DNA from: Polaromonas sp. | GTDB taxonomy: Bacteria > Pseudomonadota > Gammaproteobacteria > Burkholderiales > Burkholderiaceae_C | Reading direction: 5' to 3' | Assembly: GCA_030650875.1 (NCBI GenBank) | Contig: JAUSDK010000240.1 | Location: 1 to 39,107 of the forward strand | DNA: 39,107 nt | Shown: piece after piece, positions 24,419 through 32,173 of the stretch | How the letters are laid out: each line of letters opens with the position of its first letter | How positions within the stretch are numbered: position 1 is the first letter of the stretch | The notes under the pieces: model-generated | What the model was told of the DNA's origin: nothing | Database searches by the model: none | What the model saw: only the letters and a program-made list of their open reading frames with translations | Program-made: the position numbers and the translations under genes

Positions 24419-25214
24419 GTCACGCTGGCAGCCCACGCTGCTGATCCGCGCCTCCGTGGCCCTGCATTTGCTGGCATTCCTGACAGCCATCGCGATGCCA
24501 GGGCAATGGCACTGGGTGCTGGCGGTGGTCCTTATCAATCACCTGCTGATAGCCGGCACAGGCCTGTGGCCGCGCAGCCACTGGCTGGGGCCGAACTGGA
24601 CACGGCTGCCCGCCGCCGCGACCGCCAGAAATGAAATTGCCCTGACCATTGATGACGGCCCCGATCCGGCGGTCACTCCGCAACTGCTCGATATCCTGGA
24701 TCGGTATGCGGCGCAGGCCACCTTTTTTTGTATCGGCGAGAAAGCTGTCCGGCATCCCGATTTGTGCCGGGAGATCGTTCGCCGCGGCCATGCCGTCGAA
24801 AACCATAGCCAGCATCATTGGCACCACTTCTCGCTGATGGGCCCGCGCGCCATGACGCGTGAATTGCAGGCCGCCCAGGACACGTTCGCGTCAATTGCCG
24901 GTCAGCGCCCCCTGTTCTTTCGCGCCCCTGCCGGCTTACGCAACCCTTTTCTCGATCCGGTGCTTCATCGACTCGGACTCACCCTCGCAAGTTGGTCGGT
25001 TCGGGGCTTCGATACCCGGGTCGGCGATGCTGGACGCGTAAAAAGCAAGCTATTGGGGGGCCTTCGCGCGGGCGCCATTTTGCTGCTTCACGATGGGAAT
25101 GCAGCACGCACAGCCGAAGGCCTCCCGGTCATTCTCGAAGTGCTGCCGGCTCTGCTGGAGTCGGCCGCGGCCGCACAATTGCGCACCGTGACCTTGCGGC
25201 AGGCTCTTGCATGA
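24411..25214 (+). CDS. Membrane-anchored polysaccharide deacetylase (NodB, CE4)
   Basis: Two N-terminal hydrophobic segments (about 9-28 and 34-52) precede a NodB domain. Motif 1 is TIDDGPDP (Asp81, Asp82), motif 2 is NHSQHH (His132, His136, metal ligands), motif 3 is FRAPAGLRNP and motif 5 is LLLHDG. All key residues of a metal-dependent deacetylase are present, so it is probably active. CE4 enzymes remove acetyl groups from N-acetyl sugars, but acetyl-xylan and other targets are known. It suggests a sugar on the product or on its lipid anchor. Length is 267 aa. Its stop overlaps the next ATG. Confidence 0.87.
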   Translation: MRESRWQPTLLIRASVALHLLAFLTAIAMPGQWHWVLAVVLINHLLIAGTGLWPRSHWLGPNWTRLPAAATARNEIALTIDDGPDPAVTPQLLDILDRYAAQATFFCIGEKAVRHPDLCREIVRRGHAVENHSQHHWHHFSLMGPRAMTRELQAAQDTFASIAGQRPLFFRAPAGLRNPFLDPVLHRLGLTLASWSVRGFDTRVGDAGRVKSKLLGGLRAGAILLLHDGNAARTAEGLPVILEVLPALLESAAAAQLRTVTLRQALA

Positions 25215-25906
25215 ACGCCCGGCGAACTGATGCTGCGCCATGGTATCGGCAAGCTGCAAAGCTCATCCCCAAACATATCTATCTGAAGAGTATCGGAACG
25301 ACACTATTTATCAGCCTGTTTTTCTGCGCTTATTTCTACGTGCTCAAAAATCCGGCCTACCCGATCACCGTGATGCCAACCACCTTACTGGACAGCCTGA
25401 TCGACTTTCAGCCGCTGGCCTTGCCGGTGTACCTGTCGCTGTGGGTCTATGTCTCACTACCCCCCATATTTTTTGCAACACGAGGCGAACTCTATCGCTA
25501 CGGGATGGCCGCCGCCCTGACCTGCCTTGCAGGACTGACTGTTTTTTATTTCTGGCCCACAACGGCACCAGTGGCCGATATCGACTGGGCCCGGTATCCG
25601 GACATGCTGTTTCTTAAAAACATCGACGCCTCCGGCAATGCCTTCCCTTCACTTCATGTGGCCACAGCCGTTTTTTCTGGCATCTGGTTACATCACTTGC
25701 TGCGCCGACTGGGGGGCCCGTGGTGGATACTCTCGATCAACGGCCTGTGGTGTATCGGCATCGCCTATTCCACTCTGGCCACACGCCAGCATGTTGCCGT
25801 GGACATGTGGGCGGGCGTCGTGCTCGGGGGGCTGGCCGCGTGGCTGTCCTTGCGACATCACCTGAAGACGACAGTTGCCATTAAAGTCAGCCAACCGCTC
25901 ATTTGA
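25211..25906 (+). CDS. PAP2-superfamily membrane protein
   Basis: A 231-aa protein with about five or six membrane helices. PAP2 motif 2 is FPSLH (146-149 for PSLH) and motif 3 is TRQHVAVD (Arg192, His194, Asp198), so the catalytic His pair is present. The motif 1 K-x6-RP is not visible; only DIDWARYP occurs nearby. This pattern fits the inositolphosphotransferase-like PAP2 subgroup better than classic phosphatidate phosphatases. It could transfer or remove a lipid phosphate. ATG 25211 overlaps the deacetylase stop. It ends 45 nt before the ketosynthase. Confidence 0.83.
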   Translation: MNARRTDAAPWYRQAAKLIPKHIYLKSIGTTLFISLFFCAYFYVLKNPAYPITVMPTTLLDSLIDFQPLALPVYLSLWVYVSLPPIFFATRGELYRYGMAAALTCLAGLTVFYFWPTTAPVADIDWARYPDMLFLKNIDASGNAFPSLHVATAVFSGIWLHHLLRRLGGPWWILSINGLWCIGIAYSTLATRQHVAVDMWAGVVLGGLAAWLSLRHHLKTTVAIKVSQPLI

Positions 25907-25951
25907 TGCGGGCTGACTCCCTTCATTTGCCAAATTACAGCCCTACTTAGA

Positions 25952-27169
25952 TTGGTGTTTTCTCTGTACCCGCTCTGGATTTCCCATTTCACCGCGACCA
26001 GCAGTATCGGCCGCGGCTTGCAGCAGACCGTTGCCGCACTGCGTCAGCGCCACAGTGGCCTGCTGCCTTGCGCGTTTGACACCGTAGAGTTGCCCACTTT
26101 TGTGGGCGAGGTTGCGGGGGTGGATGCCGTGCAACTCCCCGCGCATCTGGCCGCCTTTGATTGCCGCAATAACCGGCTAGCCTTGATGGGCTTGATGCAG
26201 GATGGCTTTTCCGAAGCCGTAGCCGCCGCCGCCCGAAAATATGGCGCGCAGCGGGTTGGCGTATTCATTGGCACCAGCACTTCCGGCATTCTGCAAACGG
26301 AGCTGGCCTATCGCAGGCGTGACCCGGTGAGCGGTGCCCTGCCGGCCGATTTCATTTACAACACCACGCACAATACTTTTTCGGTCGCCGATTTCACACG
26401 TCATTATTTTGGCTTGACCGGTCCGGCCGCCGTGGTGTCATCAGCCTGCTCATCCAGCGCCAAGGTATTTGCCTCTGCCCGGCGCATGATGGCCGCAGGA
26501 CTGATAGACGCGGCAGTGGTGGGCGGTGTGGATTCGCTGTGCCTGACCACCATGTATGGCTTCAACTCCCTTGGCCTGATGTCCTCGCAACCCTGCCGCC
26601 CGTTCGACTTGGCACGGGACGGCATTTCCATCGGCGAGGCGGCGGCATTCGCCCTGCTGGAACGCGTGCCGGAGCCGCTGGATGGAAATGCCGTCTTGCT
26701 GCTCGGGGTGGGCGAGTCCAGCGACGCATATCACATGTCCTCGCCCCACCCTGAGGGCCTGGGCGCCCGGATGGCAATGCAGGCTGCACTGGAAATGGCG
26801 CATCTCAACGCAGCCGATATCGACTACATCAACCTGCATGGCACCGCCACGCCAAGCAACGACGCGTCCGAGGCCAAGGCCGTGGCCGCCCTGTTCGGGT
26901 CAAGCACCCCCTGCAGTTCGACCAAAGGCGCAACCGGCCACACGCTGGGGGCTGCCGGCGGCCTGGAGGCGGTGATCTGCGCACTGGCGCTGCAACACGG
27001 GCTGATGCCGGGTGGCGTGAATACGCAGAAGCTTGACCCCGCACTGCCCCTCAATTACCTGCTCGACAACCGTGATCAAGCGGTTTCGTATGTGCTCAGC
27101 AACTCCTTTGGATTTGGCGGCACCAACTGCAGCCTGGTGCTTGGACGAGGCAAGGGAGGCGCCCACTAA
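25952..27169 (+). CDS. Beta-ketoacyl-ACP synthase of the polyene cluster
   Basis: This KAS I/II-like enzyme (405 aa) has the full catalytic triad: Cys166 in VSSACSSSA, His296 in NLHGTATPSND and His330 in GATGHTLGAAGG. It should extend the chain with malonyl-ACP. The start is unclear: the frame opens with TTG 25952 and GTG 25955 (giving VFSLYPLWISHF) and there is no clear Shine-Dalgarno. It is the only complete ketosynthase in the cluster, while canonical aryl polyene clusters have at least two. Its stop is just before the ATG of the chain-length-factor gene. Confidence 0.92.
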   Translation: MVFSLYPLWISHFTATSSIGRGLQQTVAALRQRHSGLLPCAFDTVELPTFVGEVAGVDAVQLPAHLAAFDCRNNRLALMGLMQDGFSEAVAAAARKYGAQRVGVFIGTSTSGILQTELAYRRRDPVSGALPADFIYNTTHNTFSVADFTRHYFGLTGPAAVVSSACSSSAKVFASARRMMAAGLIDAAVVGGVDSLCLTTMYGFNSLGLMSSQPCRPFDLARDGISIGEAAAFALLERVPEPLDGNAVLLLGVGESSDAYHMSSPHPEGLGARMAMQAALEMAHLNAADIDYINLHGTATPSNDASEAKAVAALFGSSTPCSSTKGATGHTLGAAGGLEAVICALALQHGLMPGGVNTQKLDPALPLNYLLDNRDQAVSYVLSNSFGFGGTNCSLVLGRGKGGAH

Positions 27170-27170
27170 C

Positions 27171-27968
27171 ATGCAGACACTCACCGCCTACATCGAGGGC
27201 ATCGGCCTGTCAGGACCTGGCCTGAACGGCTGGCCAGGCAGCCTAGCCATGCTCACCGGACAGCAGCCGTACCAGTTCAGCCCAACGCTGTTGCCGCCGC
27301 CGCTGAGCCTGCCCGCGGCAGAACGCCGGCGCAGCAGCAGCATCGTCAAACTGACCCTGGCTGCCGGCCTGGAAGCGGTTTCAGCCGCCGGGCTAGACGT
27401 GAGCCAACTGCCGATGGTGTTTTCAGCATCCAGCAGCGATGGCTACAACTGCCACGAAATCTGCCAGATGCTGGCCTCCGATGATCGCCAGATATCCCCC
27501 ACCCGCTTTCACAATTCCGTCCACAACGCAGCGGCCGGCTACTGGGGCATTGCCACTGGCGCCATGGCGGCATCGTCGGTCTTGTGCGCGTTTGACGCGA
27601 GCTTCGGCGCTGGTTTGCTGGAAACGCTGGCCCAGGTCGTCGTTGACAACAATGCCTGCCTGCTGCTGGCCTGCGACACCCCTTATCCCGAGCCCCTGCA
27701 TGGCATCCGTCCCTTGCCAGACGCATTTGGCGTTGCAATGGTGCTGGCGCCCCGACAGAGCGACCGGTCATTGGCAAAAGTCAGCGTCAGCCTTAGCGAT
27801 GCAGCCGCAGCGCAACTTGACGACAGCGGACTGGAAGCCTTGCGCACGGCGATTCCTGCTGCACGCAGCCTGCCCTTGTTGCGCCTGGTGGCGAAGCGCG
27901 AGACGGCCCATGTGGTGCTGGACTACCTCGATACCGCGCGTCTGGCCATAGACATAAGCCCATGCTAG
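27171..27968 (+). CDS. KS-like chain length factor (ApeC type)
   Basis: A 265-aa protein of the beta-ketoacyl synthase N-terminal type (PF13723-like) without the C-terminal KS half. The segment FHNSVHNAAAGYWGIATGAM and the stretch SSVLCAFDASFGAGLLET correspond to the KS region around the active site, but the KS Cys-Ser-Ser pattern is absent. In aryl polyene systems such proteins pair with the ketosynthase and set chain length. The start ATG is 1 nt after the KS stop. It overlaps the next gene by 7 nt. Confidence 0.88.
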   Translation: MQTLTAYIEGIGLSGPGLNGWPGSLAMLTGQQPYQFSPTLLPPPLSLPAAERRRSSSIVKLTLAAGLEAVSAAGLDVSQLPMVFSASSSDGYNCHEICQMLASDDRQISPTRFHNSVHNAAAGYWGIATGAMAASSVLCAFDASFGAGLLETLAQVVVDNNACLLLACDTPYPEPLHGIRPLPDAFGVAMVLAPRQSDRSLAKVSVSLSDAAAAQLDDSGLEALRTAIPAARSLPLLRLVAKRETAHVVLDYLDTARLAIDISPC

Positions 27969-28432
27969 ACCACGCCTGGATTGCCGGTCATATTCCCCAC
28001 CAGGGCGCCATGTGCCTGCTCGACAGCGTGGTGCATTGGGATAGCCAGCGGATCCAGTGCCGCGCCAGCAGCCACCGTAGCGCCGCCAACCCGCTGCGTT
28101 CACGCGATCAGCTCAGCGCTGTCTGCGGCATTGAGTATGCGGCGCAGGCCATGGCAGTGCACGGTGCACTGCAGGCCCCTGCCGGCAGCAAACGCCCGGC
28201 GGCAGGCTTCCTGGTCAGCGTGCGCGGCACGAATATGCATGTACCCCGGCTAGACGACATCGATGCCGATCTCGACATCGAAGCCGTGTGCATCAGCAGC
28301 AGCGGTGACCATATCCTCTACCAGTTCAGCCTCCACGCAGCCGGGCGCCTGCTGATGGATGGCCGTGCAGCCGTGGTGGTCAACGCGGAAAGTATCGCCC
28401 CGGCACCACCACCATCAGGAGACACACCATGA
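27962..28432 (+). CDS. Second hotdog dehydratase (ApeP type)
   Basis: This 156-aa protein has the hotdog pattern WIAGHIPHQGAMCLLDSV, which is typical of the second dehydratase of aryl polyene clusters, followed by the helix AVCGIEYAAQAMAVHG. It may form a heterodimer with the other hotdog protein at 20148, as reported for aryl polyene enzymes. The Pro-rich C-terminus (APAPPPSGDTP) is probably unordered. Its stop overlaps the reductase start (ATGA). Confidence 0.86.
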   Translation: MLDHAWIAGHIPHQGAMCLLDSVVHWDSQRIQCRASSHRSAANPLRSRDQLSAVCGIEYAAQAMAVHGALQAPAGSKRPAAGFLVSVRGTNMHVPRLDDIDADLDIEAVCISSSGDHILYQFSLHAAGRLLMDGRAAVVVNAESIAPAPPPSGDTP

Positions 28433-29148
28433 AACACGCACTGGTCACGGGTGGCAGCGGCGGTATTGGCTCCGCCGTCTGCCGGCGCCTGGCAGCTGAT
28501 GGTTGCCATGTTTTCATCCACGCCCACCGCGGCGCTGACGCGGCGCATGCACTGGCTGAAGAGATCACCGCGCAGGGCGGCAGCGCACAGGTGCTGATAT
28601 TCGATGTAACGGACAAAACGGCGACGGCGGACGTACTCAAGCCGCTGCTGGAACAAAACCCCATCCAGATCCTGGTCAACAATGCCGGCATCCATGACGA
28701 CGCGGTATTCCCCGGCATGCGGGCCGAGCAATGGCACAGTGTGATCGACGTATCGCTGCATGGTTTTTTCAACGTTACCCAGCCCTTGATGATGCCGATG
28801 ATCCGAACACGTTGGGGACGCATCATCAACATCACATCGGTGGCCGCCGTGGCCGGCAACCGCGGTCAGGTCAACTACTCAGCCGCCAAGGGCGCGCTGC
28901 ACTCCGCGACCAAATCGCTCTCACTCGAGGTGGCCAGCCGGGGCATCACGGTCAATGCCGTGGCACCCGGCATCATCGCCACGCCCATGAGCCAGGACAC
29001 TTTTGATGCGCCTACCATCGCCCGGCTGGTTCCCATGAAGCGCGCAGGCCAGCCCGGGGAAGTCGCCGATCTTGTGAGTTTTCTGGCGTCCGGGCATGCA
29101 GCCTACATCAGCGGCCAGGTCATTTCCATCAATGGCGGCATGATCTGA
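28429..29148 (+). CDS. 3-oxoacyl-ACP reductase (FabG-like SDR)
   Basis: A 239-aa short-chain dehydrogenase with all key motifs: TGGSGGIG (8-14, cofactor loop), NNAG (84-87), Ser136, Tyr150 and Lys154 (YSAAK) and a C-terminal ISINGGMI. It would reduce the 3-keto chain to 3-hydroxy before dehydration. It is the last gene of the coupled block that starts at 17818. Housekeeping fabG is normally in the fatty-acid cluster, so this copy is specialised. Confidence 0.93.
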   Translation: MKHALVTGGSGGIGSAVCRRLAADGCHVFIHAHRGADAAHALAEEITAQGGSAQVLIFDVTDKTATADVLKPLLEQNPIQILVNNAGIHDDAVFPGMRAEQWHSVIDVSLHGFFNVTQPLMMPMIRTRWGRIINITSVAAVAGNRGQVNYSAAKGALHSATKSLSLEVASRGITVNAVAPGIIATPMSQDTFDAPTIARLVPMKRAGQPGEVADLVSFLASGHAAYISGQVISINGGMI

Positions 29149-29237
29149 AAGCAGGAAAGGCAAGCCCGCACTACGGCAGGCGTTCCCTCCATGGTCCCGG
29201 ACGTTGAGCCCGGCCCCGCTGATGGCACTGCAAACCC

Positions 29238-30560
29238 ATGACCAACACCGCCAACATCGCCGCCCATCAAACCGAAGCACTGTTATTTTTCACGCTGCTG
29301 CAGCTCACCGTGATCGTGCTTGCCGCCCGCATTGGCGGCGAAATCGCGATACGCATCGGGCAATCCGCCGCTGTGGGTGAAATCATCGTGGGCATATTGC
29401 TGGGGCCCTCCCTGTTTGGACTGATCGCTCCAGATACCTTTCAGTACGTATTCCACTCCGGCAGAGCCGAGCCGATGCAGATGCTGTCGCAGATCGGACT
29501 GGTGCTGCTGATGTTTCAGATTGGGCTGGAATTCGATTTCTCCCATCTCAACGAGAAGCGCAACCGCAAGGCGATGTTATGGATCGCAGTTGCCAGCCTG
29601 ATGGCGCCATTTGCGCTGGGCTACACCATCGGTGCGGTCAGCGCCCCCATGCTCTCGCCTGATGCTCACCCACAGGCATCGGCGCTATTCATTGCCACAG
29701 CCTTTTCAATTACTGCCTTGCCGATACTCGGGCGCATCATGATGGAGTTCAATATGACGCGAACGCCGATTGGCGTGATCGCCATCAGCGCAGCGGCCAT
29801 CAATGACGTCGTCGGCTGGTTGCTGCTGGCATTGATCACCACGCTCACCTTGTCGGATTTCAATGGCGCCAGTTTTGCATTGAAAGTGGCACTGGTGGGC
29901 GTGTTTTTTGCGGTGAGCTGGTATGGCGTACGACCGGCAATGAAGCGCATCCTGCATCGCTGCGATGCCCGAAGCGGCGAGCTTTCCAATAACCTGCTGG
30001 GCTGCGTGCTGGCGGCAATTTTTCTGTCCGCCATGACAACTTACCAGCTGGGTATCTTTGCCATTTTTGGGGGTTTCACGATGGGCGTGTTACTGCATGA
30101 TGAACATGCTTTCGTGAAAAGCTGGCGCACGCGCATCAGTCCTTTCGTCATGGTATTTTTTCTGCCCATCTTCTTTACTTACACCGGCCTGCGCACCAAT
30201 ATCGGCAGCCTCGATAGCCCCGCCGCATGGGGCTGGTGCGCATTGATCGTGTTTCTCGCCACGCTGGGGAAATTCGGCGGTTCTTACATTGCGGCGCGGG
30301 CAACCGGTTTGAGCCATATGGAAAGCAAGATTCTGGGCGTCATGATGAACACGCGGGCCTTGATGGAACTGATCGTGATCAATGTCGGCTATGACCTGGG
30401 CGTCATTTCGCAGCAGATGTTCACCATACTGGTCATCATGGCGATTTTCAGCACGGTTATTACCAGTCCACTGCTGCGCCGCTGGCTGCCGTACATCGGG
30501 ATTCCTGTCCCCTCGAACTCAAAGCTGCCCCAGCACGCGCCTCATCAGCAAAACGGGTAA
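29238..30560 (+). CDS. CPA2-family cation:proton antiporter
   Basis: The 440-aa protein has about 12 hydrophobic helices and no C-terminal TrkA-N/RCK domain. The CPA2 landmarks are GILLGPSLFG near 52-61, the discontinuous-helix stretch TAFSITALPILGR near 154-166 and AINDVVGW with Asn189-Asp190, the ion-binding pair. It probably exchanges Na+ or K+ for protons. It follows the reductase by 89 nt and may be a passenger rather than part of the pathway. Its last 42 nt overlap the 3' end of the convergent glycosyltransferase gene. Confidence 0.9.
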   Translation: MTNTANIAAHQTEALLFFTLLQLTVIVLAARIGGEIAIRIGQSAAVGEIIVGILLGPSLFGLIAPDTFQYVFHSGRAEPMQMLSQIGLVLLMFQIGLEFDFSHLNEKRNRKAMLWIAVASLMAPFALGYTIGAVSAPMLSPDAHPQASALFIATAFSITALPILGRIMMEFNMTRTPIGVIAISAAAINDVVGWLLLALITTLTLSDFNGASFALKVALVGVFFAVSWYGVRPAMKRILHRCDARSGELSNNLLGCVLAAIFLSAMTTYQLGIFAIFGGFTMGVLLHDEHAFVKSWRTRISPFVMVFFLPIFFTYTGLRTNIGSLDSPAAWGWCALIVFLATLGKFGGSYIAARATGLSHMESKILGVMMNTRALMELIVINVGYDLGVISQQMFTILVIMAIFSTVITSPLLRRWLPYIGIPVPSNSKLPQHAPHQQNG

Positions 30561-31301
30561 GCGCAGCAGGAAGCCCACGAAAAGCCGGCTGTGCATCCAG
30601 GTGAGCAGCAAGTTGTCGCGCAGGTAGTTGAAATGCGAGACACCACCTGCGTCGGCACGAAAGTAGCGCACGGTCGCGGGCAGGTTGACGGGCTTGACGC
30701 CGCGCCAGCACATGCGCACCACGGCTTCGGGGTCGAAATCGAAACGCCGCATCCAGCGCTGGCCGCGCATGACGCTGCGCAGCGGCTCGATCGGGTAGAC
30801 GCGAAAACCGAACAGCGAATCGCCAATACCTGCCCAGAGCGTTTCGAGATTGGCCCACCAGTTGGACACCTTGCGGCCGTTGACGCGCAGGCGGGGTGCG
30901 TCGGCGGCGAACACCGGCACCCCCAGCACCATCGCAGCGGGTTGCGCGCTTGACGCGGCCATGAAGTCAGGAATCAGCTGAGCCGGGTGCTGGCCATCGG
31001 AATCCATGGTCAGCACATGCGTGAAGCCTTGCGCCGCAGCCAGATCCAGCCCATGCAGCACGGCAGCACCTTTTCCGACGTTGCGCGGAAGAACGAGAAC
31101 ACGCAAACCTTCATCCTGCGCAGCCATGGCCTGCAAGCCCTCGGCGCTGCCATCGGTGCTGCCGTCCACCACCACCCAGACCGGCGTCCACTGCACACGG
31201 GCTGCACGCACGGTTTCATAGACCTTGGGGCCGGGGTTGTAGCTGGGAATGAGTACAAGATGCGTGCAGGACGCACCGGTCGAGAAAGCATTCATCGGCA
31301 T
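30519..31301 (-). CDS. Family 2 glycosyltransferase
   Basis: GT-A fold: LVLIPSYNPG near 15-24, VVVDGSTDGS near 43-52 and the metal-binding DSD of TMDSDGQHP (100-102). The C-terminal part has a short hydrophobic stretch (LFVGFLLRLPVLLM) that may attach it to the membrane. It resembles dolichol-phosphate-mannose-synthase-like enzymes. It may put a sugar on a lipid carrier or on the product. Start ATG 31301 (MPMNAF) gives 260 aa; ATG 31295 is the alternative. Longer frames overlap the upstream acyltransferase. It is the last gene of a minus-strand operon. Confidence 0.88.
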   Translation of the reverse strand: MPMNAFSTGASCTHLVLIPSYNPGPKVYETVRAARVQWTPVWVVVDGSTDGSAEGLQAMAAQDEGLRVLVLPRNVGKGAAVLHGLDLAAAQGFTHVLTMDSDGQHPAQLIPDFMAASSAQPAAMVLGVPVFAADAPRLRVNGRKVSNWWANLETLWAGIGDSLFGFRVYPIEPLRSVMRGQRWMRRFDFDPEAVVRMCWRGVKPVNLPATVRYFRADAGGVSHFNYLRDNLLLTWMHSRLFVGFLLRLPVLLMRRVLGQL

Positions 31302-31338
31302 ATAACGTGAGCAGCAGAAAAAAGACGACAGGTCTGGA

Positions 31339-32154
31339 TCAGTCAGGAGGCGCTGAAACGGGAAACTCGGGTAACTGGGCATGTGCCAGCGCTGACTGGA
31401 AGTATTGCTCAAGCTCGCTGGCAAAGTGCGCGGTATGCGAAGGCGGGTCAAAGCGTTTGCCAAGACGGATTCGGTACGTGATTGGCATTTTAGGTGTCCA
31501 CAGCAGCGACCAGCCTTTGCCGAGAAAACCCGAATCGGTTTCAATGAAGACCGTCTGTACCGGCACGCCGGCATGTTTGGCGATCAGGCCGGTCGTTCCC
31601 TGTATCGGACCGACAGGAAACCGCATGGTGCGAGTACCCTCGGGAAACAGCAGTAAATGGCTACCCTGGCGCAAATCGGCAACCGCTAACTGAACCATGG
31701 TGCGAAGCGGCGTGTTGCGGATGTAAGCGGCCAGCCGGGCACCCGCGCCGAAGAAGACATTGTTCACGATGTCGGCCTTCATAATGCAGGCCGCATTGGG
31801 TAGCCGGGACAAAATCATGACGGCATCAAGCAAGGACGGATGGTTGGGCGCGATGATCATGGCCGGGCCGGCACGCAGCGCATCCAGTTCAGTGAGGTCG
31901 AAGCGACAGGCTCCGATCAAGACAAGCAAGCGCAAATAAAGCCGGAACAGCCTGGCAATCAGCTTGCGGCCTATCCGCTTGCTGTGCGTCCGCGGGAGAA
32001 AGGCGTACATCGGAAGTGCCATCAGCGAGAAGGCCAAGCTAAGCACGCCGAGCAGAATCAAGCCCAGGAGCAGCCTGGCGGTTTGATGCAGGGTCCGGCC
32101 AGCGGTATATAGCCCAAGGAGCTTGTTCAGGACGATATTCAGCTTGTTTACCAT
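31339..32154 (-). CDS. PlsC-type 1-acyl-glycerol-3-phosphate acyltransferase family protein
   Basis: The 271-aa protein has a membrane anchor near 27-52 and the acyltransferase signature NHPSLLDA (His105, Asp110) plus FPEGTR (170-175). These define the PlsC/LPLAT family. In this context the acceptor may be a sugar or glycolipid linked to the pigment rather than lysophosphatidate, but this is inference. Start ATG 32154 is 19 nt after the stop of the halogenase-like gene. It is the middle gene of the minus-strand operon. Confidence 0.9.
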   Translation of the reverse strand: MVNKLNIVLNKLLGLYTAGRTLHQTARLLLGLILLGVLSLAFSLMALPMYAFLPRTHSKRIGRKLIARLFRLYLRLLVLIGACRFDLTELDALRAGPAMIIAPNHPSLLDAVMILSRLPNAACIMKADIVNNVFFGAGARLAAYIRNTPLRTMVQLAVADLRQGSHLLLFPEGTRTMRFPVGPIQGTTGLIAKHAGVPVQTVFIETDSGFLGKGWSLLWTPKMPITYRIRLGKRFDPPSHTAHFASELEQYFQSALAHAQLPEFPVSAPPD

Positions 32155-32173
32155 TGGGTCGGGGTGTGGCCTG

